DNA from: Pleionea sp. CnH1-48
GTDB lineage: Bacteria > Pseudomonadota > Gammaproteobacteria > Enterobacterales > Kangiellaceae
NCBI RefSeq assembly: GCF_024124665.1
Contig: NZ_JAMXSB010000004.1
Coordinates: forward strand, 62,001-126,000
Direction of reading: 5' to 3'
Length of the DNA: 64,000 nucleotides
Shown: one piece after another, positions 7,563 through 18,300 of the stretch
How the letters are laid out: the number at the start of each line of letters is the position of its first letter
Position numbering within the stretch: position 1 is the stretch's first letter
Position numbers and translations under genes: made by a program
Notes under the pieces: generated by a model
The model's input: only the letters and a program-made list of their open reading frames with translations
Told to the model about the DNA's origin: nothing
Database searches by the model: none

Positions 7563-9676
7563 TAACTTTTGAAGAAGTCAACGAGCTGCTCTGAGGAGAG
7601 TGGCTTGCTAAACAAATAGCCTTGCATAAGATGACAGTTATGTTTTAGCAGAAAGTCTGCCTGGCTCTGGCTTTCTACACCCTCTGCAATAACTTGAAGT
7701 GACAGTGCACTGGCCAGATTGATAATCGCTTCAATGATGCTTTCGTCGCTTTTTGAAGCTCCAATTTTATCAACGAAAGACTTATCAATTTTAAGGCAGT
7801 TAATGGATAGTTGGCGCAAGTAGTTAAGTGATGAGTAGCCTGTGCCAAAGTCATCTACTGAAATGTCAACGCCCAGGTCATGGATGCGAGCTATCTCTTG
7901 AATGGCAACGTCAGGATCTGACATGAGCGCTGTTTCGGTAAGTTCTACATTAAGTGAGTCAGTTGGAAGGCCCGTCTTTTCAATAATAGTTTTAATGGTT
8001 GAACTTAATCGATCATTTCTTAACTGTTTTGCAGATATATTGACAGAAACATTGAGTTTTAAGTTATCCACCAATTTATTGTCCAGCCAACTCTTCGCTT
8101 CTTCACAAGATTGCTCTAAAGTCCACTCTCCGAGCTCTTCTATCAATCCGTTTTGTTCCGCGACTGGAATGAATTGAGCTGGCGATATTTGTCCTAATAA
8201 CGGACTGTTCCAGCGTATTAATGCCTCAACGCCGTAAATCTTACCCTGTTTGATGTCCAGTTGAGGTTGATAGAAGACACTGAACTCACCTTTTTCTAAT
8301 GCTGTATGCAATGAGGTTGAAATCAACAGCTGTTGCTTGAGTTCTTGCTGCATGCTTTGGTTAAAAAATGCGAACTGATTTTTACCTAGATTCTTAGCCT
8401 GATACATGGCTGTATCGGCGGATTTTATTAAATCCTCCATCGTTGCTGCATTGTCGGGGAAGCTGGCGATACCTACACTGGTACCAACAAAAACATTTTG
8501 ATTACAAATAGTAAAAGACTTCTTGAAGTGACTGACAATTCTTTCGGCTGCATAGGCTGCTGGAAAATTGTCGTTTTCGTCGGGTGCTAGCACAATGGCA
8601 AACTCGTCACCACCTAATCGAGCCAGTGTATCGGTATCTCTTGTGGTATGACCTAAGCGTTCGGCTGCTTGTTTTAACAGTAGATCCCCTGCATCGTGAC
8701 CAAAGGTGTCATTAATGTCTTTAAAGTTATCCAGATCAATAAACAGAAGATTGACCTGATGACCTCCACGTTTGGCTTTAGCCAGAGTGTTTTTAAGCAT
8801 TGAATGAAATAGATTTCGATTGGCGAGTCCGGTCAGTTGATCGTATTGCGCCAGATAGGTGAGTCGGTTCTCAGCTTTTTTACGTTGAGTGATATCTTGA
8901 AACAAAATCACTCCCATCACCTGACTCTCGTCTTCATGGTTAACCGTGCCGACAGTGACTTCTACTGGAAATGTGTGACGACTGGACTGATTCCAAAATT
9001 GAAGATCATCACTAGAAAAATTTTTGCGATTACGAAGGGAGTGATAAAAGGAGCTGTTGACGAAATCATGATGTCGATAAAGTTGCTCAAACAGAACATC
9101 TTTTAAAGGTTGTCGTAAGCATTCGGATTCGTTGGCTCCTAACATGGACAGGGCCGCCGAATTAATAGTTTTTATGGTTAATTCTCTATCGAAGCTGATA
9201 ATACCTAACGCAGCGCTTTCTATCACTAGATGAAACTGATTGCTCAGTTGCTGAATTTGCTGTAGTTGTGTCGAGAGCTGTTGTTTCTTAATGTAGAGAT
9301 CGATAAAAACACTGACACGACTCTGCAGCACAAAAGGGTTGAGTGGCTTGGTCATGTAGTCGACAGCACCAATATCATAACCTTTGAGTATACTCTGCAC
9401 ATTATTGCTCTGAGCGGTTAAGAACATGATGGGAGTTTTGTTATCTCTTTGATGTCCGTAAATTAATTCGGCGGCTTCAAAGCCGGTCATTTCCGGCATT
9501 TGTACATCCATTAAGATCAAAGCGTAATCGTGCTCAAGAATTTTTTTCAAGGCATCCAGCCCAGACTCTGCCTCATGAAATACGACAGGAAGATCAGAAA
9601 GCACTTCTTTTACTGACCATATATTGGCGGGTATATCGTCAACAATTAATACACGAGGCTGCGGATGACTATTCAC
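7532..9676 (-). CDS. REC-PAS-GGDEF-EAL c-di-GMP response regulator
   Basis: A cytosolic 714-residue protein with four domains. The receiver (about 8-125) has phospho-acceptor D57 in LILMDVQMP and a TKP lysine motif. A PAS domain (about 145-265) is followed by a diguanylate cyclase domain with GGDEF at 355-359 and the inhibitory RDTD at 346-349. The phosphodiesterase domain has EAL at 484-486, DDFGTGYSSL and IAEGVES. Both catalytic signatures look intact, so it may make or break c-di-GMP depending on phosphorylation; many such tandem proteins favour one activity. The start is GTG with no clear Shine-Dalgarno. It faces the kinase cluster end to end and is a plausible output for it. Confidence 0.93.
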   Translation of the reverse strand: MNSHPQPRVLIVDDIPANIWSVKEVLSDLPVVFHEAESGLDALKKILEHDYALILMDVQMPEMTGFEAAELIYGHQRDNKTPIMFLTAQSNNVQSILKGYDIGAVDYMTKPLNPFVLQSRVSVFIDLYIKKQQLSTQLQQIQQLSNQFHLVIESAALGIISFDRELTIKTINSAALSMLGANESECLRQPLKDVLFEQLYRHHDFVNSSFYHSLRNRKNFSSDDLQFWNQSSRHTFPVEVTVGTVNHEDESQVMGVILFQDITQRKKAENRLTYLAQYDQLTGLANRNLFHSMLKNTLAKAKRGGHQVNLLFIDLDNFKDINDTFGHDAGDLLLKQAAERLGHTTRDTDTLARLGGDEFAIVLAPDENDNFPAAYAAERIVSHFKKSFTICNQNVFVGTSVGIASFPDNAATMEDLIKSADTAMYQAKNLGKNQFAFFNQSMQQELKQQLLISTSLHTALEKGEFSVFYQPQLDIKQGKIYGVEALIRWNSPLLGQISPAQFIPVAEQNGLIEELGEWTLEQSCEEAKSWLDNKLVDNLKLNVSVNISAKQLRNDRLSSTIKTIIEKTGLPTDSLNVELTETALMSDPDVAIQEIARIHDLGVDISVDDFGTGYSSLNYLRQLSINCLKIDKSFVDKIGASKSDESIIEAIINLASALSLQVIAEGVESQSQADFLLKHNCHLMQGYLFSKPLSSEQLVDFFKSYQSDLFCKTS

Positions 9677-9780
9677 TCATAAAGAACCAATTTAGGCACA
9701 ACTTTACTTAGTCTAGGATGAAATGGCGTATTTATCCTATTTACTCAATACCTTGTGATTATTTATCTCTTATGTGAGAT

Positions 9781-10566
9781 TTATTTGTGGTGAATAGCTG
9801 GGAGCCACCATCCCATCAGCGCGAAAAAAGTGCCTGCCATTAAAGCGACGGCGATGAACACCATCAAAACGCCAAGCAATGTGTGGCGTCGAAAACGTTG
9901 TCGCCAATGCAGGTAAAGTTCACCCGCAATCAGGGTTGGAATATAGAACGCAAAATTCATAACGCGATCAAAACTGCCTTGCCAGGTTTCGCTATCGTGT
10001 CCTACCAGACCATCGTTAACAAATGCCCAAAGTGAATACTCAACGCGGTAAAGCCAAGAGCTGATCCCCAGTAAAAATAAGCGAATCGCCCAGCGCCGAT
10101 GTCGCTGAAACTGTCGTTGGTAAGCAAAGAAACCTGTACAGCCTGCGGCAGTTAACAGGCAAACCCCGTAGAGGCCAAATCCCACATCCATCCAAAAACC
10201 TCCGACGGTTCCTCGTAATCCAATAAAGGTGAGTCCACCAAAACTCACCATAATCGCAATCATGACGTAAAGGCGGCCATTCATCTTATGGAGGTAGGGA
10301 TAGCTCTTTCGCAGCCATGAAGATAACTGTATGGGGCCAGCGAGCCCCAGTAACATCCCGCCGAATAAATGGAGCCCCATAGCGAGATTGGCGATGAGTT
10401 GTTGCTCTACATAGAGGTTCTCAAGTACCAGATTCCATTGTTTTAAATGGCCATTGAGCCAATGAGTTCCATAAAGTGCAGTAATGTAATAGGAGAGAAC
10501 CAGAGGACCAGTGATAAGCGCCAAAAGAAACAGGTATTTAGGCATCTGGCGTATATACATCAACAT
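9781..10566 (-). CDS. DUF2306 family integral membrane protein
   Basis: 261 residues with about seven hydrophobic segments, starting with one near 11-30 and ending with one near 230-252. The signature pieces HKMNGRLYV (about 94) and QFQRHRRWAIRLF (about 152) place it in the DUF2306 group of predicted membrane proteins, whose function is not established. It stands between two signalling clusters, transcribed leftwards, about 100 bases upstream of the GGDEF-EAL gene; the spacing does not argue strongly for an operon. No enzymatic motif is visible. Confidence 0.72.
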   Translation of the reverse strand: MLMYIRQMPKYLFLLALITGPLVLSYYITALYGTHWLNGHLKQWNLVLENLYVEQQLIANLAMGLHLFGGMLLGLAGPIQLSSWLRKSYPYLHKMNGRLYVMIAIMVSFGGLTFIGLRGTVGGFWMDVGFGLYGVCLLTAAGCTGFFAYQRQFQRHRRWAIRLFLLGISSWLYRVEYSLWAFVNDGLVGHDSETWQGSFDRVMNFAFYIPTLIAGELYLHWRQRFRRHTLLGVLMVFIAVALMAGTFFALMGWWLPAIHHK

Positions 10567-10717
10567 AAAGGGGTTTAGGGCTTAAAACGAAGGTTACTGC
10601 ATTGTATAGGATGACTTGACCTAACTCCAGAATATGCCTTCTCGAGCTTTCTTATGATCCCTATAAACCATTCTACTGTTAATCAAACAGATACTGAGTG
10701 AACTTAATTTGATTTGT

Positions 10718-10803
10718 AGCCTGTAGAAAGGCTGATATAGCCCGTAAGAAGTACTAATTAGTGGGTACGACCACCCTGACTTTCGGGGTATTCTGAGCTA
10801 TAT
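10718..10803 (+). other. Hairpin-rich leader before the binding-protein/cyclase operon
   Basis: The region folds on paper into AGCCT/AGGCT (10718-10722 with 10729-10733), then an outer stem ATATAGC/GCTATAT (10735-10741 with 10797-10803) enclosing small paired elements, ending 32 bases before the next ATG. That density of pairings suggests a structured 5' leader. It does not match any riboswitch I know, including the c-di-GMP classes. Confidence 0.25.
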
Positions 10804-10835
10804 ATTAATTAGAGATTTTTTACGGTGTCTAAACT

Positions 10836-11792
10836 ATGTCGACCTTGAAGTGGTTTGTTGTTTTCCTCTCGCTGTGTTTAGCCTTGCCCGTAGTGGCTGA
10901 CCCAAACAAGAAGCCTATTATTGTTGCAGAGAATAATTGGAGCAGCCAAATGGTGATGGCGAAAGTCGTCGGCCAGTTACTCGAAAAAATGGGCTATGAG
11001 GTCATTTATCGTCCTACCGATTATCTGTTACAGCTAGAAGCCATTAATCGAGGTCTTATTCATATTCAGCCGGAGTTATGGACTCAATCTTCGAATAAAC
11101 TCGAGAGGTATATTCAAACCAAAAAAGTGCTCAATTTAGGTGAGCATAATACCTTTGCCAGAGAAGAGTGGTGGTATCCCGAATACGTTGAAGAGCTTTG
11201 TCCTGGTTTACCGGATTGGAAAGCGCTTAATCAATGCGCTCACTTATTTGCCTCTCCCCAAACTGCTCCTAAAGGTAGAGTTCTGACAGGCCCTTGGTTT
11301 GAGGGTGATGAAAAACGGATTTCTGCATTAAAGCTTAATTTTAAAGTGATCGAAGCCAAGCAAGCTGAACCCATCTGGGCTGAGTTAGATGCTGCCTACC
11401 GCAATAAAATCCCCATTTTATTATACAGTTGGGCGCCTAATCCTATCGAAGCTGTTTATAAAGGCCATTTTATTGAGTTCCCTGAATTTGAGCCTGAATG
11501 TTATAGCGATCCTTCTTGGGGTACTAATCCCAATATTACTCATGACTGCGGCAACCCAAAAGGTTATCCGATTATGAAAGTCGCCTGGAAGCAGTTTCCT
11601 GAAACCTGGCCTTGTGCCTATAAACTGCTCAAGCGAATGATCGTAGACAATCAATCCATTTCAGACATGGGTAAACTGATGGACTTTGATGGTTATAGCC
11701 ACGATGAGGCAGCCGTAAAGTGGTTAGATGCTAATACATCGATCTGGCATCAGTGGTTACCGCAGGGGTGCAAGTTTGAAGAAGCAGGATAG
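10836..11792 (+). CDS. Betaine/choline-type (OpuAC) periplasmic binding protein
   Basis: A 318-residue protein with a signal peptide (about 1-21, cleavage near VVADP). Characteristic pieces of the OpuAC/ProX fold are present, such as PKGRVLTGPWFEGDEKR and a Trp/Pro-rich ligand region around LLYSWAPNPIEAVYKG. Family members bind quaternary amines such as glycine betaine or choline; the actual ligand is not deducible. No transporter permease or ATPase is next to it. Instead, its last 17 bases overlap a membrane diguanylate cyclase, suggesting that ligand occupancy is reported to a c-di-GMP enzyme. Four cysteines in the C-terminal half could form disulfides. Confidence 0.82.
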   Translation: MSTLKWFVVFLSLCLALPVVADPNKKPIIVAENNWSSQMVMAKVVGQLLEKMGYEVIYRPTDYLLQLEAINRGLIHIQPELWTQSSNKLERYIQTKKVLNLGEHNTFAREEWWYPEYVEELCPGLPDWKALNQCAHLFASPQTAPKGRVLTGPWFEGDEKRISALKLNFKVIEAKQAEPIWAELDAAYRNKIPILLYSWAPNPIEAVYKGHFIEFPEFEPECYSDPSWGTNPNITHDCGNPKGYPIMKVAWKQFPETWPCAYKLLKRMIVDNQSISDMGKLMDFDGYSHDEAAVKWLDANTSIWHQWLPQGCKFEEAG

Positions 11793-13425
11793 CCAATTAA
11801 CTCACCGAATTCACTTTCGGTTGTTGAGCGGCTTTGCGCTGATGCTGTTCATCACATTTTGTATCTGTGCGGCGTATTTTTCTAGTTTTTCATCGGTTAA
11901 ATTTAATCTGGATCAAAAAATATCACCGAATATCGATGCGGCTCTACAAACCATTCAGTTAACAGAAGTCACACAAAAACTCATTCATCATGTTCCCAGA
12001 ATCGCTATTGCAGAGTCGCAACAACACTTGATGAAAGAAACCCTCGGATTTTTAGACACTCACGATGAGCTGAACAGGATGTTAAAAGGGTTTCTCGAAC
12101 AACCTTTATTGCAACAGCCTGTTGCCACCATGATTGAGTCGGCAAAAAACATTGAGTCATTGGTTCGTCAGCTCGACCTACTGATGGCACAAAAAATTTC
12201 CAGTCAATTATATATTGATCGAATAGAGTCGAATTATGCTCGTGTTTTGCAACAGCTGGAGCAAGATGTGGAGTCGGCGAACAAGGAAGATTATTATCGG
12301 TGGTCAAAAAGCATGCGAGAAGTTGAGCGCGCGTTATTGTCTCTTAGTGTCGAGCATAACCCTGCGGCTGCTGTCAGCCGTTATCAAGCGTTAAGAAAAG
12401 AGCTCAATCACGCATACGAGTTGATCAAAGCCGCTCGATTTTCTAGTCAGAAAAAAAATCAACAAGCTATTTTGATGCAGCAACGGCTGCTTGATCTAGT
12501 TGTTGGTCCGACGGGCATTTTGGCTCAGCAGACACAACTCTATCAACTTAAAGAAGATATCCGAGAGACGCTCAGCAAAGAAAAGCAGCTGGCAAATGTT
12601 CTTAATCAAAGTGCACAGCTACTGGTTGATTCTGTTCGGCAACAAGTGGTCATAAGTAAGCAGAATACCATTACTCAATTAACTCAGATGTTTATGATTA
12701 TATTAGGCTTGGTATTTTCTGGGTGTGTGGCTGTCACGGTGATTGTGGTCTACTTACAGCGTAGCGTGATGCAGCGCTTGACTAAAGTGAGAGGTAATAT
12801 GCTGAACTATATTTCTTCTCGAGCCGCACCCGAAGATGTTAAGGGAGACGATGAGTTAACGGATATGCACAAAGCACTGACTAAACTTATTCATCAAGTG
12901 GAAGAAAGAGAACATCAACTGGAAGCCTTGGCAACAACTGATTCGCTCACCAATGCGCTAAATCGACGTTGTTTGCTTGAGCACGCTCAAAAAGAAGTCG
13001 AACTGCATCTTCGTGATCAATTACCTTTTTCGCTCTTTATCATGGATATCGATTTCTTTAAAAAAGTAAACGACACTTACGGTCACGCTGCGGGTGATCA
13101 AGTATTGATCGAAGTTACCGAAAGTTGTCAAAGCATGCTGCGTAAAATTGATGCCTTTGGTCGCTGGGGAGGAGAAGAGTTTGTGGGACTGTTGCATAAC
13201 ACGCCGCTTGATGAAGCCTGGCAAGTAACCGAAAGAATTCGCAAACATCTTGAGGAGCTTCAGATCTATTTTGAAGGACAAACGTTACAGATCACAGCCA
13301 GTTTTGGTGTCGCTCAAGTCATGCTCAATGTAGAAAGTGTCGAAGCGGCTATTGAGCGAGCCGATCAAGCCCTCTATATCGCTAAAGAAGAAGGGCGCAA
13401 CTTTGTGAAAAAATCTATCGCATAA
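11776..13425 (+). CDS. Membrane diguanylate cyclase with large periplasmic helical sensor
   Basis: From the TTG at 11776 the protein has 549 residues. That start has an AGGGG site 7 bases upstream and puts a membrane segment at about 15-38; an in-frame ATG at 11728 would only add 16 polar residues and lacks a ribosome site. A mostly helical periplasmic region of about 265 residues follows, then a second membrane helix (about 305-327), a short HAMP-like linker and the cyclase domain with RKID (456-459) and GGEEF (465-469). It should make c-di-GMP with product inhibition. The 17-base overlap with the binding-protein gene implies one transcript and a functional pair. Confidence 0.9.
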   Translation: MKKQDSQLTHRIHFRLLSGFALMLFITFCICAAYFSSFSSVKFNLDQKISPNIDAALQTIQLTEVTQKLIHHVPRIAIAESQQHLMKETLGFLDTHDELNRMLKGFLEQPLLQQPVATMIESAKNIESLVRQLDLLMAQKISSQLYIDRIESNYARVLQQLEQDVESANKEDYYRWSKSMREVERALLSLSVEHNPAAAVSRYQALRKELNHAYELIKAARFSSQKKNQQAILMQQRLLDLVVGPTGILAQQTQLYQLKEDIRETLSKEKQLANVLNQSAQLLVDSVRQQVVISKQNTITQLTQMFMIILGLVFSGCVAVTVIVVYLQRSVMQRLTKVRGNMLNYISSRAAPEDVKGDDELTDMHKALTKLIHQVEEREHQLEALATTDSLTNALNRRCLLEHAQKEVELHLRDQLPFSLFIMDIDFFKKVNDTYGHAAGDQVLIEVTESCQSMLRKIDAFGRWGGEEFVGLLHNTPLDEAWQVTERIRKHLEELQIYFEGQTLQITASFGVAQVMLNVESVEAAIERADQALYIAKEEGRNFVKKSIA

Positions 13426-13542
13426 ATCGATGATATTCCGATAAAGTGGAGAATTTGCCTGCTTAGCTCTATTGGCAAAAGGAGGGATATTGAGTAGGAT
13501 GAATTGAGTAGCCAGTTAACGGATTTTTTGATCAGGATTTTT

Positions 13543-14532
13543 ATGAGCATTTATCGTTTTGACACTTTCCAATATGATGCGCGTCGACAGGAGTTGACCG
13601 AATCGGGAACACTGCGAGATATCAGACCAAAAGCGTTGCGTCTGTTAGCCGTGTTTTTGCAAAATCCTGAGCGTGTATTAAGCAAGCAAGAAATTTTTAT
13701 GGCGGTATGGAATACAGAACAGGTACAGGATCATACGTTGTTTCAGGTGATCAGTGAGATCCGCAAGTTGTCTTCACAACCGCTTATTAAAACGCAGCCC
13801 AATCTTGGCTATCAATGGATAGCAGAAGTAGAAGAAGTGTCGGATACCCGCCAGCAACCTTGGTGGTATGCGGCCGCTGCGAGTGTCATCTTGGCTGTTA
13901 GTGCTTTTGTCTGGTGGCCATCAGCAGATGAAGAGACCAACTTTACCCATAGCTTGCCCGCATTAAGTGCCTTTGCTCAGGGAGTGATGAAGCTCGAACA
14001 AGGACGAGTGCAAGAGGCCAGTCAATGGTTGGAATTTGCACTTGAAGAAAATCAACAATCGTCAGAAGCGCGATTGCTGTTGGCAGAAACCTTGTTGCTG
14101 CAACAACGGCTGGATGATGCCATTAAGGTGTTGCAGCCATTGTCGAATCAACCCGCTTCTCCTTATCATCAAATGGCCGCAGCAGATCTCTTGAGCCGAA
14201 TTTATGTTCAAAAAGGCCAAATGCCACAAGCGTTAAAAGCCGCGATACAAGGTAAAGACTCATTAGATTGGGGGCAATCTCAATGTACTCTGGATGCGGT
14301 GAATCAACGCATTCGAGAACTCAAACAACGTATGGGTATAGAACCCGAACGGTCAGAGGCACACCAGCAGCAAGTCGCATCGAATCAGGATTACATTAAG
14401 CGCTGCCAACAATTGCTTAAAGCGCAACAAGAAGATGATTTATCAGACTGCAATGGGTCTGATAAGCGCCATTATCTGGCTCTGCGAGAGGCTCAAAAAA
14501 ACATCTTAAAGAATAAAGTGGCAGCTGTGTAA
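13543..14532 (+). CDS. ToxR/CadC-like membrane transcription regulator with TPR-like periplasmic part
   Basis: Starting at ATG 13543 (AGGA five bases upstream) it has 329 residues; an upstream in-frame TTG at 13504 is less likely. An OmpR/PhoB-type winged helix fills about 1-95 (IRPKALRLLAVFLQNPERVLSKQEI, VSEIRKL, NLGYQWI). One membrane helix follows near 106-128, then an Ala/Gln/Leu-rich helical region with TPR-like repeats. The architecture matches one-component regulators that bind DNA while anchored in the inner membrane and sense through a periplasmic domain. No receiver is present. Target genes are unknown; dsbC lies immediately downstream on the same strand. Confidence 0.82.
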   Translation: MSIYRFDTFQYDARRQELTESGTLRDIRPKALRLLAVFLQNPERVLSKQEIFMAVWNTEQVQDHTLFQVISEIRKLSSQPLIKTQPNLGYQWIAEVEEVSDTRQQPWWYAAAASVILAVSAFVWWPSADEETNFTHSLPALSAFAQGVMKLEQGRVQEASQWLEFALEENQQSSEARLLLAETLLLQQRLDDAIKVLQPLSNQPASPYHQMAAADLLSRIYVQKGQMPQALKAAIQGKDSLDWGQSQCTLDAVNQRIRELKQRMGIEPERSEAHQQQVASNQDYIKRCQQLLKAQQEDDLSDCNGSDKRHYLALREAQKNILKNKVAAV

Positions 14533-14644
14533 CTCATTGATAAGTAATAAATTATAGGAAATATTAGAAGCTTATAGATAATCTGATAAGGCTTTTGAAG
14601 GCCAATGGAGTATAACTCTTCTGACTTTGTACAGGAGAGATAAC

Positions 14645-15346
14645 ATGAAACGAGTATTAAGCTTATTGTTAGGTAGCAGCATGATATTGGGTGTTGCTAC
14701 TGCGGCTGAATCAACCGCCGAAAACCAGATACGATCAGTACTAGGCAATCCGCCTAATTTAATCATAGAGTCCTATAACTCAGATCTACTAAAAGTGTCT
14801 TTGGGTCACCAGGTATTTTTTGCTACCCAGGATGGCAGCTACCTGTTTGGTGGACCCGTCATTGATACCAAAAAACAGCTCAATCTGGTTGAGGTAGAAA
14901 AGCAAACGCTGCGCAAGCAAGCCATTTCGGACTTGTCATCGTCCATGACCTTGTCGTTTCCTGCCAACAAAGAAGAGCATGTAGTGACCGTATTTACCGA
15001 TATCGATTGCACCTATTGTCGTAAACTTCATACTCAGATGGCTGACTTTAATGCTCTGGGCATTAGCGTCAATTATGTCATGCTGCCGCGCTCAGGAGTG
15101 GGATCTCAATCTTATCTTAAGGCGGTGTCTGTATTTTGTTCAGAAAATCCTCGTAAAAGTATGGACAAGGCCATGGCGGGGCAGGCCGTCGATAGAGCGA
15201 GCTGTGACAATACCGTTGCTGATCAATTTAAGACGGCAGTGAGTATGGGGATTAATTCGACACCCGTCATGATACTGCCAGACGGGCAGTTGCAGATGGG
15301 ACTGATTAAACCCGAACAACTCAAAAAGCGTTTAACGTCTTCATAA
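14645..15346 (+). CDS. dsbC: Periplasmic thiol:disulfide isomerase DsbC
   Basis: A 233-residue exported protein that corrects wrong disulfide bonds in periplasmic proteins. The start at ATG 14645 has AGGAGA five bases upstream; a TTG six codons earlier overlaps that site and is unlikely. A signal peptide (about 1-21) is followed by a small N-terminal dimerisation domain and a thioredoxin fold with the active site CTYC (C122, C125) in FTDIDCTYCRKLH and the cis-proline motif STPVMILPDG. A second cysteine pair near 161-178 corresponds to the structural disulfide of the family. A DsbD-like reductant is not in the window. Confidence 0.9.
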   Translation: MKRVLSLLLGSSMILGVATAAESTAENQIRSVLGNPPNLIIESYNSDLLKVSLGHQVFFATQDGSYLFGGPVIDTKKQLNLVEVEKQTLRKQAISDLSSSMTLSFPANKEEHVVTVFTDIDCTYCRKLHTQMADFNALGISVNYVMLPRSGVGSQSYLKAVSVFCSENPRKSMDKAMAGQAVDRASCDNTVADQFKTAVSMGINSTPVMILPDGQLQMGLIKPEQLKKRLTSS

Positions 15347-15355
15347 ATCTTATTG

Positions 15356-15381
15356 GGGCATCCTGTTGAAGAAGGATGCCC
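15356..15381. terminator. Hairpin between convergent dsbC and cusA
   Basis: GGGCATCC (15356-15363) pairs perfectly with GGATGCCC (15374-15381) across a 10-base loop. It lies 10 bases after the dsbC stop and 8 bases beyond the cusA stop on the other strand, so it could end both transcripts. Neither side has a long T tract. Confidence 0.55.
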
Positions 15382-15388
15382 TGATCCT

Positions 15389-18300
15389 TTAATGCTCTTT
15401 GCAGTATTTTCGATTCATTAACAAATAAATGGCTGGGAGCACAAACAGAGTTAACAACAAAGCGCTGGTCATTCCTCCCACCATGGGAGCTGCGATTCGA
15501 CTCATCACTTCTGAGCCAGTACCAGAGCCGAGCATGATCGGAAGCAAACCAACAATGATGGTTGCGACGGTCATCATAACAGGACGAATACGCATTCCCG
15601 CTCCTTGCATGATCGCTTCATGAAGATCCGACAAAGTAAAAGAGGATTTTTGTTTGTGAACGTCGAGTGCCTGATTAAGATACACCAACATAATCACACC
15701 TATTTCTACAGCGACACCCGCCAGAGCAATAAAGCCTACTCCTGCAGCTACCGAAAAATTAAAACCATTCAGATACATCAGCCATAATCCGCCAATTAAC
15801 GCCATAGGCAAGGTGCCCATGATCACCAGCACTTCATCCAGGCGACGAAAGTTTAGATAAAGCAATACTAGAATAATGGCCAAAGTCAGTGGGAGTACAT
15901 AGCTGAGTTTATCTTTGGCCCGTTCCATGTATTCATATTGACCGGCCCAATTGATGGAATAACCTGCAGGAAGTTGCAGTTCTTTTTGTAGGTGTTGTTT
16001 TGCCTGTTCAACATAAGTGCCTACATCAATGTTGTCGATATCGATATAGGTCCAGCCGTTGATGCGGGCGTTTTCACTTTTGATGCCGGGAGGTCCTGTT
16101 TCAATAAATATATTGGCAACGTCACCAACAGCAATGCGTTGGCCCGAAGGGGTGACGATGGGCAAATTTGCCAATTGTTCGGGCGAGTCTCGATAATCTT
16201 GCGGATAACGCAGGTTAACAGGATAGCGCTCTTGACCTTCTATAGTTTGAGTGACATTGATTCCACCAATCGCTGTCGCTATGACCTGTTGTACATCAGC
16301 AATGTTTAATCCATAGCGGGCCGCTTTTTCACGCTGAATATCCACTTTAATATAACGCCCACCAGCCACGCGTTCAGAGTAGACCGATGCAGTACCTTCT
16401 ACTTTTGATAGCAAGGTTTCCAATTGTTCTCCAATGGATTGGATGACTTCAATGTCGGGCCCTGCGACCTTAATGCCTACGGGGGTTTTTATTCCTGTGG
16501 CAAGCATGTCGATGCGAGTTTTTATTGGCATCACCCAAGCATTAGTTAATCCAGGAAATTGAACCAGAGAATCTAATTCTTGCTGTAACGATTTAGTGGT
16601 CACACCTTCGCGCCATTGATCGCGAGGTTTTAACTGAATAAAAGTTTCTATCATGGTTAAAGGTGCAGGATCGGTGGCGGTTTCGGCGCGACCGACTTTT
16701 CCGAAGACGTTAGCAACTTCTGGTACGGTGCGAATCAATTTGTCGGTCTGTTGTAAAATCTCTCGAGCTTTGCCAATCGATATTCCGGGATAGGTTGTTG
16801 GCATGTACATGAGATCGCCTTCATCCAGTGGTGGGATAAATTCACTGCCAATTTTATTCACTGGATAAAAACCTACCACAGTGATTGCCAAGGCCAGTGC
16901 AATGCTGAGTTTAGGATAGTTCAGAACTTGTTTGAGTATGGGTAGGTAGATCGCAATCAACAATCGATTAAGAGGATTACGTTTTTCTGAAACGATCTTG
17001 CCGCGAATAAAATACCCCATCAGCACCGGAATCAAAGTGATCGCGAGAGCCGCCGATGCCGCCATGGCGTAGGTTTTGGTATAGGCGAGGGGAGAGAACA
17101 TGCGACCTTCTTGCGCTTCTAGAATAAAAACGGGCAAAAAGCTGACCGTAATAATAAGCAGACTAAAAAACAAAGCAGGGCCCACTTCACTGGCAGACTT
17201 GGCAACCAGTTGCCAGCGGTTGTCGTCGTTTAAGGGCGTTTTTTCCATGTGTTTATGCATGTTTTCGATCATCACAATCGCACCATCCGTCATGGCGCCG
17301 ATGGCAATGGCGATACCGCCCAACGACATAATGTTGGCATTGATGCCTTGATAATGCATGATGATAAAGGCAATGAGTATACCTAAGGGTAAACTGACAA
17401 TGGCCACAATAGAGGAACGTAAGTGAAACAAAAAAGCCACGCAAACCAATGCGACGACTAACAATTCTTCGAGCAGTTTTTGCCACAAATTATCGACAGC
17501 GTTAGCTATCAGTTGAGAGCGATCATAGACCGTGACTATCTCGACTCCTTGTGGCAAACCGCGTTTTAGATCCGACAGTTTAGCCTTGACGCCTTCAATG
17601 GTTTTTTGCGCATTTTCGCCAAAACGCATCACGACAACACCGCCAACGGTTTCGCCTTCTCCATTAAGCTCAGCAATACCTCGTCGCATTTGCGGACCAA
17701 TACTGACTTGAGCTACATCACCAACGGTGAGCGGAATTCCTTTGGCATTGCGTCCCAACGGAATGGTGGCAATGTCTTCTGCGCTTTTAATGTATCCGGT
17801 TGCCGTTACCATATACTCAGCTTCGGCCATTTCGATCACCGAGGCGCCAGTTTCCTGATTGCCTCGTTTTATGGCCATTTGTATGTGACTTAGCGGAATA
17901 CCATAAGCGCGCAATTTATCGGGCTCTACCTGAACTTGATATTGCTTTACCATGCCGCCAATGGCAGCAACTTCGGAAACGCCAGGAACCGTTTGTAATT
18001 CATATTTTAAAAACCAGTCCTGTATGCTGCGCAGTTGGCTGATATCGTGTTGTCCGGTCTTATCGACCAGTGCATACAAATAAATCCAACCAACACCACT
18101 GGCGTCGGGACCAAGCTGAGGTTTGGCGTTGGGGGGTAATGACGCCGTTACCTGACTTAAATATTCCAGTACCCGGCTTCGTGCCCAGTAAAGGTCGGTT
18201 TTGTCATCAAATATTACGTAAACATAAGAGTCGCCAAAGAACGAAAATCCTCTTACTGTTTTCGCTCCTGGTACCGACAACATCGCCGTCGTTAAAGGAA

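Noticed and set aside
10600-10835. A c-di-GMP riboswitch before the diguanylate cyclase operon
   Set aside because: Hairpins are present but the conserved core bases and tetraloop/receptor of the known classes are absent.
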